Shown here: positions 35,531 through 45,770 of the stretch, one piece after another | How the letters are laid out: every line of letters begins with the position of its first letter | Numbering within the stretch: the first letter of the stretch is position 1 | Assembly: GCA_017311185.1 (NCBI GenBank) | Contig: JAESUZ010002871.1 | Span: forward strand, 1,054,001 to 1,118,000 | Length of the DNA: 64,000 nucleotides | Reading direction: 5' to 3' | Origin: Proteles cristata cristata | Lineage: Eukaryota > Chordata > Mammalia > Carnivora > Hyaenidae | Translations under genes and position numbers: made by a program | The notes under the pieces: generated by a model | What the model saw: only the letters and a program-made list of their open reading frames with translations | Told to the model about the DNA's origin: nothing | Databases searched by the model: none

Positions 35531-36423
35531 ATGACGAAACGAAAGAGCTCTCCTCCAAAGAAACTCCAAGAAGAAATGACAGCTAATGAACTGCTCAAAA
35601 CAGATATCAGCAGCATAAGTGAACAAGATTTTAGAATAATAATGGTGAAATTAATAGCAGGGCTTGAAAAAAACATAGGGGACATCAAAGAAACTATGGC
35701 TACAGACAGAATGGAAAATAAAAATAGGCATGAAGAATTAAAAAATGCGATAAATGAGATCCATAATAAACTAGAGGCCTCCAATGCACGGCTTGAAGAG
35801 GCAGAAAGGAGAATAAGTGATTTAGAAGACACCATTCTAGAAAAACAAGAAGCTGACAAAAAAGAGACAAACTGATCCAGGAACAGGAAAGAAGAATTCG
35901 AGAGCTCAGCGACACAGTCAAACGCAACAATATCCGTATTATAGGAATCCCAGAAGAGGAAGAGAGAGGGAAAGGTGCTGAAGGAGTCCTGGAACAAATT
36001 ATAGCAGAGAACTTCCCCGACCTGGGGAAGGAAGTCAATGTGGAAATACAAGAGGCTCAGAGGACTCCCCTCAGACGTAACTTGAATCAATCTTCTGCAC
36101 GACATATCATCGTAAAAATGGCAAAATACAAGGACAAAGAGAGAATTTTGAAAGCAGCTAGGGAGAAAAGGGCCCTCACATACAAAGGGAAACCTATCAG
36201 AGTGGTGACAGACCTATCTACTGAAACGTGGCAGGCCAGAAAGGAATGGCAACAGATCTTCAATGTGATGAACAGTAAAAACATGCAGCCAAGAATCCTC
36301 TATCCAGCAAGCCTGTCATTCAAAATAGAAGGAGAGATAAAAACCTTTCCAAACAAACAGAAATTGAAAGAATTTGTCACCACGAAGCCAGCCCTACAAG
36401 AAATCCTGAGGGGGATGCTCTGA
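35531..36423 (+). pseudogene. LINE-1 ORF1 (RNA-binding chaperone), frameshifted
   Basis: ORF1p coats L1 RNA as a trimer and acts as a nucleic-acid chaperone in the cytoplasmic L1 ribonucleoprotein. The ATG at 35531 opens a frame of 114 codons rich in heptad-like E/K/L sequence (coiled coil, about residues 30-110) that ends at TGA 35873-35875. In the frame one base back, the reading continues without a stop to 36421-36423. It gives the RRM wording 'NNIRIIGIPEE' (from about 35941) and the C-terminal domain with 'ARHIIVKMAKYKDKERIL' and 'YPASLSFKIEG'. The break is at the six-A run 35858-35863; one lost A is the simplest explanation. Without it the length would be about 297 residues, normal for L1. 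A stop 46 bp before ORF2 fits the family layout. The protein from this copy would lack its RNA-binding domains. Confidence 0.93.
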
Positions 36424-36469
36424 AGGAAAGGTTGCAAGGAACAAAGATTCCAGAGACACCACCACAAAC

Positions 36470-39400
36470 ATGAACCCTACAAAAGATACAAAGACTCTAA
36501 ACCCACATATTTCAATAATAACACTGAATGTAAATGGGCTGAATGCTCCAATCAAAGGACATAAGGTAGCAGAATGGATTAAAAAACAAAATCCATCTAT
36601 ATGCTGTCTACAAGAAACTCATTTTAGACGGGAAGATACCTTCGGATTAAAAGTAAGGGGATGGAGAAATATATATCATGCTACAGGAAATCAAAAGAAA
36701 GCCGGAGTAGCGATACTTATATCAGAAAAACTAGACTTTAAATTAAAGACAATCACAAGAGATGAAGAAGGGCACTACATAATAATTACAGGGTCCATCC
36801 ATCAGGAAGAACTAACAATCATAAATGTCTACGCACCGAATATGGGAGCACCTAAATATCTAAAACAATTAATCACAAACAGAAACAAGCTTCTAGATAA
36901 GAATGTGCTAATAGCAGGGGACTTTAATACTCCGCTTACAGCAATGGATAGGTCAACCAGACAGAAAATCACTAAAGAAATAATGGACTTGAAAGACACA
37001 TTGGACCAGATGGACCTGACGGATATATTTAGAACTTTACATCCTGAGGCCAGGGAATTTACTTTCTTCTCAAGTGCGCATGGCACATTCTCCAAGATAG
37101 ATCACATACTGGGACATAAAGCAGCCCTCAATAAATATAAAAGAATAGAGATCATACCATGCACACTGTCAGATCACAATGCTTTGAAACTCGAAATCAA
37201 TTACAGGAAGAAGTCTGGAAAACTTCCAAAAACATGGAGATTAAAGAACACCCTTCTAAAGAATGAATGGGCCAATCAGGCAATTAGAGATGAAATTAAA
37301 AAATATATGGAAACAAATGAAAATGAAAACACAACAATTCAAAATCTATGGGATGCGGCAAAGGCAGTCCTAAGAGGAAAGTACATTGCTCTCCAGGCCT
37401 ATTTCAAGAGATTAGAAAAAGCGCAAGTCCAAAATCTAACAGCTCACCTAAAGGAACTAGAGGCAGAGCAACAAGAACGCCCTAAACCCAGTAGAAGAAG
37501 AGAAATAGTAAAAATTAGAGCAGAAATAAACAACATAGAGACCAAAGAAACAATTGAACAGATCAATGAAACCAAGAGTTGGTTTTTTGAAAAGGTAAAC
37601 AAAATTGACAAACCTCTAGCCAGACTTATCCAAAAGAAAAGAGAGAGCACCCAAATAGACAAAATTATGAATGAAAATGGACTTATTACAACCAACCCCT
37701 CAGAAATACAAGCAATTATCAGGGAATACTATGAAAAATTATATGCCAACAAATTGGACAACTTAGAAGAAATGGACAAATTCCTAAACACACACTCACT
37801 ACCAAAATTCACACGGGAAGAAATAGAAAACCTGAACAGACCCATAACGAGTGAAGAAATGGAATCAGTGATCAAAAATCTCCCAACAAATAAGAGCCCT
37901 GGACCTGATGGCTTCCCTGGAGAATTCTACCAGACATTTAAAACAGAATTAATCCCAATTCTTCTCAAGCTATTCCAAAAAATAGAAAGCGAAGGAAAAC
38001 TCCCGGACTCATTTTATGAAGCCAGCATCACTCTGATTCCCAAGCCAGACAGAGATCCAGCAAAAAAAGAGAACTACAGGCCAATATCCTTGATGAATAC
38101 GGATGCAAAAATTCTCAACAAGATCCTTGCAAATCGAATCCAGCAGCATATAAAAAGAATCATCCACCAAGATCAAGTGGGATTCATTCCTGGGTTACAG
38201 GGCTGGTTCAACATTCGCAAATCAATCAATGTGATACATCATATCAATAAAAGAAAAGATAAAAACCATATGATCCTGTCAATAGATGCAGAAAAAGCAT
38301 TTGACAAAATACAGCATCGCTTCTTAATAAAGACTCTCGAGAAAGTTGGGATAGAAGGAACCTACTTAAACATCATCAAAGCCATCTATGAGAAGCCTTC
38401 AGCTAACATCATCCTCAACGGGGAAAAACTCAGAGCTTTCCCCCTGAGATCAGGAACACGACAGGGATGCCCACTCTCACCACTGCTGTTTAACATAGTG
38501 CTGGAAGTCCTAGCATCAGCCATCAGACACCAAAAGGAAATCAAAGGCATCAGAATTGGCAAAGAGGAAGTCAAACTTTCACTCTTCGCAGATGACATGA
38601 TACTCTACATAGAAAACCCGACAGACTCCACCAGAAGCCTACTAGAACTGATCCAAGAATTCAGCCAAGTTGCAGGGTACAAAATCAACGTACAGAAATC
38701 GGTTGCATTTTTATACACCAACGATGAAGCAACAGAAAGAGAAATCAAGAAACTGATCCCATTCACAATTGCACAAAAAACCATAAAATACCTCGGAATA
38801 AACCTAACCAAGGATACAAGAGATCTGTATGATGAAAACTATAGAAAACTTATGAAGGAAATTGAAGAAGACACAAAGAAATGGAAAAACATTCCATGCT
38901 CATGGATAGGAAGAATAAATATAGTTAAGATGTCATTACTACCTAAGGCACTCTACACATTCAATGCAATTCCAATCAAAATTGCACCAGCATACTTCTC
39001 AAAACTAGAACAAACTATCCAAAAATTTGTATGGAACCACAAAAGACCCCGAATAGCCAAAGTAATCCTGAAAAATAAAACCAAAACGGGAGGGATCACC
39101 ATCCCAGACTTCAGCCTCTACTACAAAGCTGTCATCATCAAGACAGTATGGTATTGGCACAAAAACAGACACATAGACCAATGGAACAGAATTGAGAACT
39201 CAGAAGTGGACCCAAAAGTATACAGCCAACTGATCTTTGACAAAGCAGGAAAGAATATCCGATGGAAAAAAGACAGCCTTTTTAACAGATGGTGTTGGGA
39301 GAACTGGACAGCAACATGCAGAAGAATGAAACTAGATCATTTTCTCACACCATGCACAAAAATAAACTCAAAATGGATAAAGGACCTGAACGTGAGACAG

Positions 39401-40323
39401 GAAACTATCAACACCCTAGAGGAGAAAGCAGGAAACAACCTCCTTGACCTCCACCGCAGCAACTTCTTACTTGACACATCCCCAAAAGCAAGGGAATCAA
39501 GAGCAAAAATAAACTGTTGGGACCTCCTCAAGATTAAAAGCTTCTGCACAGCCAAGGAAACAACCCAGAAAATTAATAGGCAACCAACCGAATGGGAAAA
39601 GATAGTTGCAAATGACATATCAGATAAAGGGTTGATATCCAGAATCTACAAGGAACTCACCAAACTACACGCCCGAAAAGCAAACAACCCAGTGAAGAAA
39701 TGGGCAGAAGATATGAACAGACACTTCTCCAAAGAGGACATCCAGATGGCCAACAGACACATGAAACGATGCTCAGCATCCTCCTCATCAGGGAAATACA
39801 AATCAAAACCACACTGAGATACCACCTCACGCCAGTCAGAGTGGCTAAAATGAGCCAATCACAGAACTCTAGATGCTGGCGAGGATGTGGAGAAACGGGC
39901 ACCCTCCTACACTGTTGGTGGGAATGTAAACTGGTACAGCCCCTCTGGAAAACAGTGTGGAGGTTCCTAAGGAAACTAACAATAGAACTCCCCTATGACC
40001 CAGCAATAGCACTGCTAGGAATTTACCCAAGGGATACAGAAATGCTGAGGCATAGGAGCACATGTACCCCAATGTTCATAGCAGCACTCTCCACAATAGC
40101 TAAAACATGGAAAGAGCCTAAGTGTCCATCAACAGATGAATGGATCAAGAAGATGTGGTTTATCTATACCATGGAATACTACATGGCAATGAGAAACAAT
40201 GAAATCTGGCCATGTGTAGCAACATGGATGGACCTTGAGGGTGTTATGCTGAGCGAAATAAGTCAGGCAGAGAAGGACAAATATCATATGTGTGCACGTA
40301 TAGGAGGATTAGGAGGAACTTAA
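36470..40323 (+). pseudogene. LINE-1 ORF2 (endonuclease-reverse transcriptase), frameshifted near 3' end
   Basis: ORF2p nicks DNA and reverse-transcribes L1 (and SINE) RNA at the nick. The open frame from 36470 runs 1115 codons to 39817. The apurinic-like endonuclease residues are in place: E49 in 'QETH', D151 and N153 in 'GDFNTP', D211 in 'KIDH', D235-H236 in 'SDH'. Reverse transcriptase follows: D606 in '[10 protein letters not shown]', '[14 protein letters not shown]' and D708-D709 in 'FADDMILY'. Near 39781 the frame breaks: the wording after 'HMKRCSAS' goes out of frame, consistent with one lost base. The other frame continues to 40323 with the Cys-rich motif C-x3-C, H, C (39874-39927). 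Total would be about 1284 residues, near the usual 1275-1280. The product as it stands loses about 180 C-terminal residues, including the Cys-rich region needed for retrotransposition. Confidence 0.95.
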
Positions 40324-40526
40324 CAGAGGACCAAGGGGGAGAAGAAGGGCGGAAATGGTGGGGGAAAGGGAGAGAGGCAAACCATGAGAGACTCTTGAAT
40401 GCTGACAAAAACTGAGGACTGGTGGATGTGGGGGGAGGAGGGGTGGGCATGGAGGAGGACACTTGTGGGGATGAGCACTGGGTGTTATGTGGAAACTAAT
40501 TTGACAATAAACTAAATGTAAAAAAA
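40324..40526 (+). other. L1 3' UTR, G-rich tract, poly(A) signal and tail
   Basis: Short 3' UTR with purine/G-rich stretches (40328-40376 and 40428-40460), a feature of mammalian L1 3' UTRs that can form G-quadruplexes. AATAAA lies at 40506-40511, followed by an A tail that merges with the target duplication. Confidence 0.85.
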
Positions 40527-40543
40527 AAAAATGCAAGCTTTCT
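40527..40543. repeat. Right target-site duplication of the L1
   Basis: aaaaatgcaagctttct, directly after the poly(A) tail. The first As cannot be separated from the tail. Confidence 0.93.
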
Positions 40544-40844
40544 TTTTAACTTTCTTGAAATTTTTTGATGATATTTATAATATCTGTAATGGATATCGTA
40601 AATGGGTATTATATTATCTTCATATTATCTTCATATTGATTTATCTTCAATTTTTATATCTTTTCAGTTTTATACCTTTTTATGGTTTTGGTAATATCAT
40701 TAAGAATATGAGGCTGTTCATGTTAATTATGCCTTCTTCAAATGTCTGCAATAATTCATAATAAATTAAAATAATTTTAATCCTTAAGCCCTTTGAAAAG
40801 AAATATAATTATAATTTATATGTAAATGACCCCTGTTATACAGC
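40544..40844. other. No gene seen; AT-rich, with a short tandem repeat
   Basis: Contains an imperfect 12-bp tandem repeat (tattatcttcat units) at about 40609-40645. A 76-codon frame here is AT-driven. Confidence 0.5.
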
Positions 40845-41404
40845 ATAGACAGTACATTGGGGTAGACAGAATCTTGGGCTTCTTAATTCCCTAGTATCAT
40901 ATCTGAGACTATATTGCTTAACAAGGCAAAGGAGCTCTGCAGATATAATTAAGTTTACTTATCAGTTGACTTCAAAATAGGGTGAGTAGCCTGGATCATT
41001 CAAGTGGCCCAATATAATCATAGAAGACCTTAAAAACAGATTTCTCTGGACTGAAGATAGGAGAGAAAGTAAAAAAAAATTCAAAGCATGACAAGGAATT
41101 GACCTGTCATTTTAGCTTGAAGATCAATGGGGGCCCATGGGAAGCCTGAGAAGAAAATATGTTCAACATATTTTCCATTCTCCATTGTTCCAACAATGGA
41201 GAGCTTAGAAAAGGCCCTTTTGCCCTAGAGGAGAGCTACATCTTTGGCCAATACTTTGATTTTAGCCCAGTGAGACTCAGTGGAGAATCCAGCCATGCCT
41301 TGCCAGACTTCTGACCTACAGAAATTGTGAGATACTACAGATGGATGGTTTTCAGCCATTAAATCTGTGGTGATTTGTTATGGCAGTGATAAAAATGTGA
41401 TACA
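40845..41404 (+). mobile_element. MLT1-like LTR (ERVL-MaLR)
   Basis: Ordered matches to an old MaLR-type LTR: 'gcagatataattaagtttac', 'ttcaaaatagggtgagtagcc', 'gaccttaaaaacagatttctc', 'cagacttctgacctacagaa', 'ttgtgagatactacagatgg' and the end 'ggtgatttgttatggcagtg'. No internal retroviral genes accompany it. Non-coding. Confidence 0.65.
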
Positions 41405-41849
41405 ATCATCAAGAGGCAGGGTCAATGAGAGGTTATCTTGTTTCATTGTTTTACCAGTGTTTCCTCCATTGTTTCATGAGAATTAACCAACACCAAAGAA
41501 GAAGAGGTAGAATTGCAGACTTATTCTTGGAAATGCATCCTTCTGGTGTACCTAACTTATTCCTGTTACATTTAAAATTAAAGTTCTCATTTATTTTCTC
41601 ATCAACATCAATCATTTCTTGAGTCTGTAGTTACATATACTTCAAAACCTGTCTTAACCCTATAACTTCCCTGATTAGAAGCTTTCAGGGATTCTCTACT
41701 TCCTGTTGGGTGCATTGCAAATCCATGGGCTCAGGGTTCAGTGTAACTCACAGTTGTTCAAGTTCTAGATAAAGAATGGCCACATTTGTGTAACCTTTTC
41801 TCAATAGCCACATTGTGTAACCTTTTATCAAACAGGTCAGAATGAAAAT
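41405..41849. other. No gene seen
   Basis: Unique sequence without recognisable features. An imperfect duplication of 'tgtgtaaccttt' lies at about 41788 and 41813. Confidence 0.45.
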
Positions 41850-42015
41850 TATTTTATTTATTTTTATTTTTAAATAATTTTTATTTTTTCTTAAGTAGGC
41901 TTCATGCCTGGCACAGAGGCCAATACAGGAGGCTTGAACTCATGACCCTGAGATCAAGACCTAAGCTGAAATCCAGAGTCAGGTGCTTAACCAACTGAGC
42001 CACCCAGGCATCCCC
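41850..42015 (-). mobile_element. Old CAN-SINE, no GA block
   Basis: 'taagtaggcttcatgcctgg', 'ggcttgaactcatgaccctg', 'agatcaagacctaagctgaa' and 'aaccaactgagccacccagg' match the older, caniform-shared SINEC form, without the (GA)n/CT-rich domain. No target duplication recognised. It probably predates the felid-specific copies. Confidence 0.88.
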
Positions 42016-42217
42016 AAAACCTGAATTTAAAGTAACCTAGAATTGATGTGTTTTAAGGGTACTGTATGCAAAAGGACTAAAATATGTTGATCACTACTAG
42101 TTCACATTTAATTAATCGTTTTTCCAACAATTCTAGGCTATTTTGAATTTAACTCCATTATTTGAAATGGTGGCCATCTTCAGTCATACAATGATAGTTT
42201 TTAAAAGCTAAAATCTG

Positions 42218-42434
42218 GGGGCGCCTGGGTGGCTTAGTCGGTTGAGCGTCTGGCTTTCACTTAGGTCATGATCTCCCGGTTCGTGGGTTGGAGGCCAGCG
42301 TCGGGCTCTGTGCTGACTGCCAGCTCGGAGCCTGGAGCCTGTTTCAGTCTGTGACTCCCTCTCTCTCTGACTCTCCCCTGCTCACGTTGTCTCTCTCTCT
42401 CTCTCTTTAATGTTAAAAAACATTTAAAAAATTA
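42218..42434 (+). mobile_element. Young CAN-SINE, 'gactgccagctc' subfamily
   Basis: Starts gggggcgcctgggtggctta. Perfect 18-bp target duplication tttaaaagctaaaatctg at 42200-42217 and 42435-42452. The tail differs from siblings: '(TC)n ttaatgttaaaaaacattta', which is itself a small palindrome. Confidence 0.95.
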
Positions 42435-42452
42435 TTTAAAAGCTAAAATCTG

Positions 42453-43279
42453 AAGAGGCTACTAAACTTATGTGCATTTGCTTTGGGAGAACTTTGGTGC
42501 CTATAAAAAAAACACATGTTTTCTTTGTTAAACTAATTAAAGAAATAGACAAAATGACTCAAATATCTGCGAAAAGAGAAAGTGAGATGTCAAAATACAA
42601 AGACTACTCAATGCCAAAAAAGGAAGGATAATTAGCAAACATTTTGTCCATTTGGTTTATGCTTTAACTTTCAGTCATATTTGTGTATTTGTTTTAGAAA
42701 GCATTGGTCTGTTTGTATTTCCTAAGAATGTTGAAAATTTATAAGATTCATGATTCTTACCAAAATGCTCAACTTTCCAAATACTTTCATGTGATAACAA
42801 GGCATCAAGTCTTAATTAAACTATAATTCAATTTAATATTGAGAAAAGAACATACAAGTTCAACGAATGTAATTATAAGAATTTTCTCCCTATAGATATT
42901 TTGTGCATATCTGTTCCTAATTTAATTTCTATTCACCAAATTAGGCAATTTAACGTATCCAAATTAATTTGGTCAGTCAATATTAAGTTAATTTTGAATA
43001 TCTGTATCTATCAACCATGGATAATAATTACTATGTTCTGTGTGCTTTAGAAATACTATTACAGTGAAGGAGATACATAAATATATAAAGATACATAAAT
43101 ATGTAAATCTTATACTTCTATTTCAACCTGATTTTTAAAATGATTCTTTAAATCCAAAGTAGTATTTTACTCATTTGTTTTGTCATGCATTTACATGTAC
43201 ATTACATGTACAATCAAGTGCTGTCAAGTGCCAGGAGCTTTACTATAGGACATATTTCTTCCTTTCAGGGCACTATCCT
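42453..43279. other. No gene seen; AT-rich sequence
   Basis: Very AT-rich, with a short imperfect tandem 'gatacataaatat' at 43071-43104. No exon recognised. Confidence 0.5.
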
Positions 43280-43935
43280 AACAAGTACTTGGATGTGACA
43301 GAGTCTACTAGATACTCAGCAAAAGCTACATCTTTTCATTATTACTGATACACCTGGAGCACGTTTCCTAGCCTCCTTTGCAGTTAAGGTGGCTGAGTTT
43401 CAGCTGGTAGAAGTAATGAGTGACAGACCAGGCATGTTCATAAAAGTCTCCCACATTCCTTCCTCCAAGCTCTGTTGCCTCAGGTCAATTTTGAATGGAG
43501 ACAGCCTCAGGGAAATCTTACGTCAATTGTTTTATTGTTTATTTGTTTAAAGTTTACTTATTTTGAGAGTCAGAGAGCATCAGTGCCTGCAGGCATGTAC
43601 GAGTGGGGGAGGGGCAGAGAGAGAGGGGTAGGAGAGAGAACAGAGCCTGGCATGGGGCTCAGTCCCACAAACTGCGAGATCATGACCTGAGCAGAAACCA
43701 AGAGTCTGACGCTTCACCAACTGATCCATCCAGGTGCCCCTGAAATCAATTATTAAAGATGTCAGAAGTTCCATTAGCCTGACTCCCTCAATGATTGCAG
43801 GCAGGAAGGCCATCCCATGACCTGTTTGTTTACCTAATATGGTAACCTGATCAAGAAGTAATGGTCTACTGTGTTGGGACCACTGTCCATGTTAGACATT
43901 GTTACTATGGCTTGCCTGCTTGAATTAATACAGTG
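43280..43935 (+). repeat. Old LTR-like repeat split by a SINE (tentative)
   Basis: 'gcacgtttcctagcctcctt', then 'gcagttaaggtggctgagttt' before the SINE and 'ttgttactatggcttgcctg', then 'cttgaattaatacag' after it fit the same ancient repeat type as 22005-22500. Family uncertain. Confidence 0.4.
43534..43740 (-). mobile_element. Older CAN-SINE
   Basis: Reverse copy ending 'ccatccaggtgcccc', with 'gatcatgacctgagcagaaa'. GA part short. It contains an odd 'catcagtgcctgcaggcatg' palindromic insert in place of the usual GA block. Target duplication not clear. Confidence 0.88.
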
Positions 43936-44139
43936 AAAAATTCTAGGTAAGCACAGGATGCTAGGAGAATGCGGAGCAAGGGTGATTACCTCTCCCAAGG
44001 ATTATGAAAGAGTTTAAAGTGAGGTTAAAGGAAAAGTGGGGATTTACTAGCCAGACAAGGGGAATGGGGTTGGGGCAGGGAAGGTTCTTGTTCTAGGAAG
44101 AACAGTCTGGAGAAAGGAATTAAGCCTTGCGATGCTTTG

Positions 44140-44860
44140 TTCTATTTGCTGTGTTTTATAGCATGGCAAGAGTGTGGAGAGACATAAGAGCAAGGGATGA
44201 GAAGAGGATCTGTATCATTTGCAGGGGCCAGATTATGAATCATGCTCACTGAAAGACAGAAGCAGCCAAGCAGTTAACTCCTTGCTTGGATTTAAGGAGT
44301 TTAGAAGTGCCTCCTGGTGGCTCTGAGGAGATATGACTGAAGATGAGGTGACCAGTTTCTGATCACTGTAAGTACCCTGATGAGAACTCATGAAGACCCA
44401 AGGGGCTGGTAGGAAAGGAGAGGACCAGAAGATTGGGTGGCCACCTGAATGCAAGTGATAAGTCTTAGGTTACGTCTATATTTTCTGCCTGGATTTGAGG
44501 CAGAGTGGATAGCAGCACTTTCAAACAGGAAATACAGTGGGGAGAACAATTATGTGAGTTAGATGCAGAGTTTGGTTCCAGAGAAGTGGAGTCCAAGGTG
44601 CCTTGGACAAAGAAAGCTGAGCTCTGTGCAGTGGAAAGAGACTGGTCTGGAGATGATATGTAAGTGTTAGCATCCTATGAGGAGTGGATGATACGTGGCA
44701 TGAATGAACTTGCCAAGGGACAGTATGGAGAATGGAAGAAATGTGGGCAAAGGTAAGGACCCCAGGGAACATCAAACTTCACATGGATTATCTTTAATGG
44801 CTTATTTATGCCAACAGAAAATATTAACAAGAACAATCCAAGCATACTGATTTTCACCAT
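44140..44860 (-). repeat. L2-like relic, antisense (tentative)
   Basis: 'aggggccagattatgaatca', 'ggatttaaggagtttagaag', 'gacttcatg' type wording and 'tatgagtt...gcagagtttgg' (44556-44576) parallel antisense L2 ORF2 order as I recall it, opposite in orientation to 58560-59840. Highly diverged. A 73-84-codon frame pair here has no domain. Confidence 0.35.
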
Positions 44861-44876
44861 TTTTAGGTCTTCTCTT

Positions 44877-45103
44877 TTTTTTTTTTAATTTTTTTTTTAT
44901 GTTTCATTTATTTCTAGGAGAGAGAGAGAGACAGTGTGAGCAGGGGAGGGTCAGAGAGAGAGGGAGTGACAGACTGAAACAGGCTCCAGGCTCTGAGCTG
45001 GCAGTCAGCACAGAGCCGGACGCGGGGCTCGAACCCAGGAACTGCGAGATCATGACCTAAGCGAAAGTAGGACGCTTAACCGACTAAGCCACCCAGGCGC
45101 CCC
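44877..45103 (-). mobile_element. Young CAN-SINE, 'gactgccagctc' subfamily
   Basis: Long T tail, (GA)n, CpG-rich 'gacgcggggctcgaac', head end 'ccacccaggcgcccc'. Perfect 13-bp duplication taggtcttctctt at 44864-44876 and 45106-45118. Confidence 0.95.
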
Positions 45104-45286
45104 AATAGGTCTTCTCTTATTGGTTTCCAATGCAAATACATTTATGGCAACATTATATTCAACTTATTGTAATTTTTCTTAAGAACAGCCTATGGCTTTT
45201 TGAGCTATCAATCCCCAGCCCCTGAATTCAACTAAATATTGACTGCAACTTGAAAATTTCCAGGATAACTCACGTTTTAAAAGTTC

Positions 45287-45495
45287 TAGGTGACTTAGTC
45301 AGTTAGGCATCTGACTTCGGCCCTGGTCATGATCTCATGGTTCGTGGGTTTGAGCCTCGTGTTGGGCTCTGTGCTGACAGCTCAGGGCCTGGTGCCTGCT
45401 TCAGATTCTGTGACTCTCTCTCTCTCTCTCTCTTTCTGTCCCTCCTCCACTCATGTTCTGTCTGTCAAACATAAATAAACATTTAAGAAAAAAAT
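45287..45495 (+). mobile_element. CAN-SINE with damaged 5' end
   Basis: The usual ggggcgcctggg head is missing or degraded ('ctaggtgacttagtcagtta'), but the rest, from 'cttcggccctggtcatgatc' to (TC)n and AAATAAACATTTAAG, is present. No clear target duplication. Confidence 0.88.
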
Positions 45496-45659
45496 TTTAA
45501 ATCCTATTTCCCATGGTTAAACCAGGTTCCCTGATTTTTGGTTTGGAAAACATGGTTACTTTACACCTGATATGTTAAAACTCCCCTTGCAAGTTATAAA
45601 GTAGTTAGCATATCATAAAAAATCCATCAAAACTGGTACCCCATTATGTTTTAGATTCA

Positions 45660-45770
45660 GTGGTGTTCGTTTTGCAGATGGGAAAACAGAAATGTGAGAA
45701 GTGGAGGAATTTTACACATAGCCAGTGGCTATGTTGGATCAGGAATCACAGACAGTATCTCTAAAAAACT
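45660..45770 (-). repeat. MIR relic, reverse orientation
   Basis: 'ttttgcagatgggaaaacag', then 'aattttacacatagccagtgg', then 'gttggatcaggaatcac' is antisense MIR. Confidence 0.65.

Larger units (their letters stand above)
34097..40526 (+). mobile_element. Full-length LINE-1, recent felid copy
   Basis: A 6.4-kb element with every canonical part: 5' UTR (34097-35530), ORF1, a 46-bp spacer, ORF2, a G-rich 3' UTR (40324-40515), AATAAA (40506-40511) and a poly(A) tail. A perfect 17-bp target duplication, aaaaatgcaagctttct, lies at 34080-34096 and 40527-40543. The left site reads TT|AAAAA, as expected for L1 endonuclease. Each ORF is broken by what looks like one short indel, with no other stop in either reading frame. 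That fits a young insertion that is now inactive, or sequencing error at those two points. Confidence 0.95.

Noticed and set aside
35858..35875. Programmed ribosomal frameshift in L1 ORF1
   Set aside because: Mammalian L1 ORF1 is normally one continuous frame. A single lost A in a homopolymer explains the break without a new mechanism.
35470..36105. 211-codon minus-strand frame
   Set aside because: It is the antisense shadow of L1 ORF1; its low-complexity Ser/Leu/Phe content reflects the A-rich sense strand.
39657..40072. Several minus-strand frames across the end of L1 ORF2
   Set aside because: Antisense shadows of ORF2; no domain, and they overlap the real coding strand.
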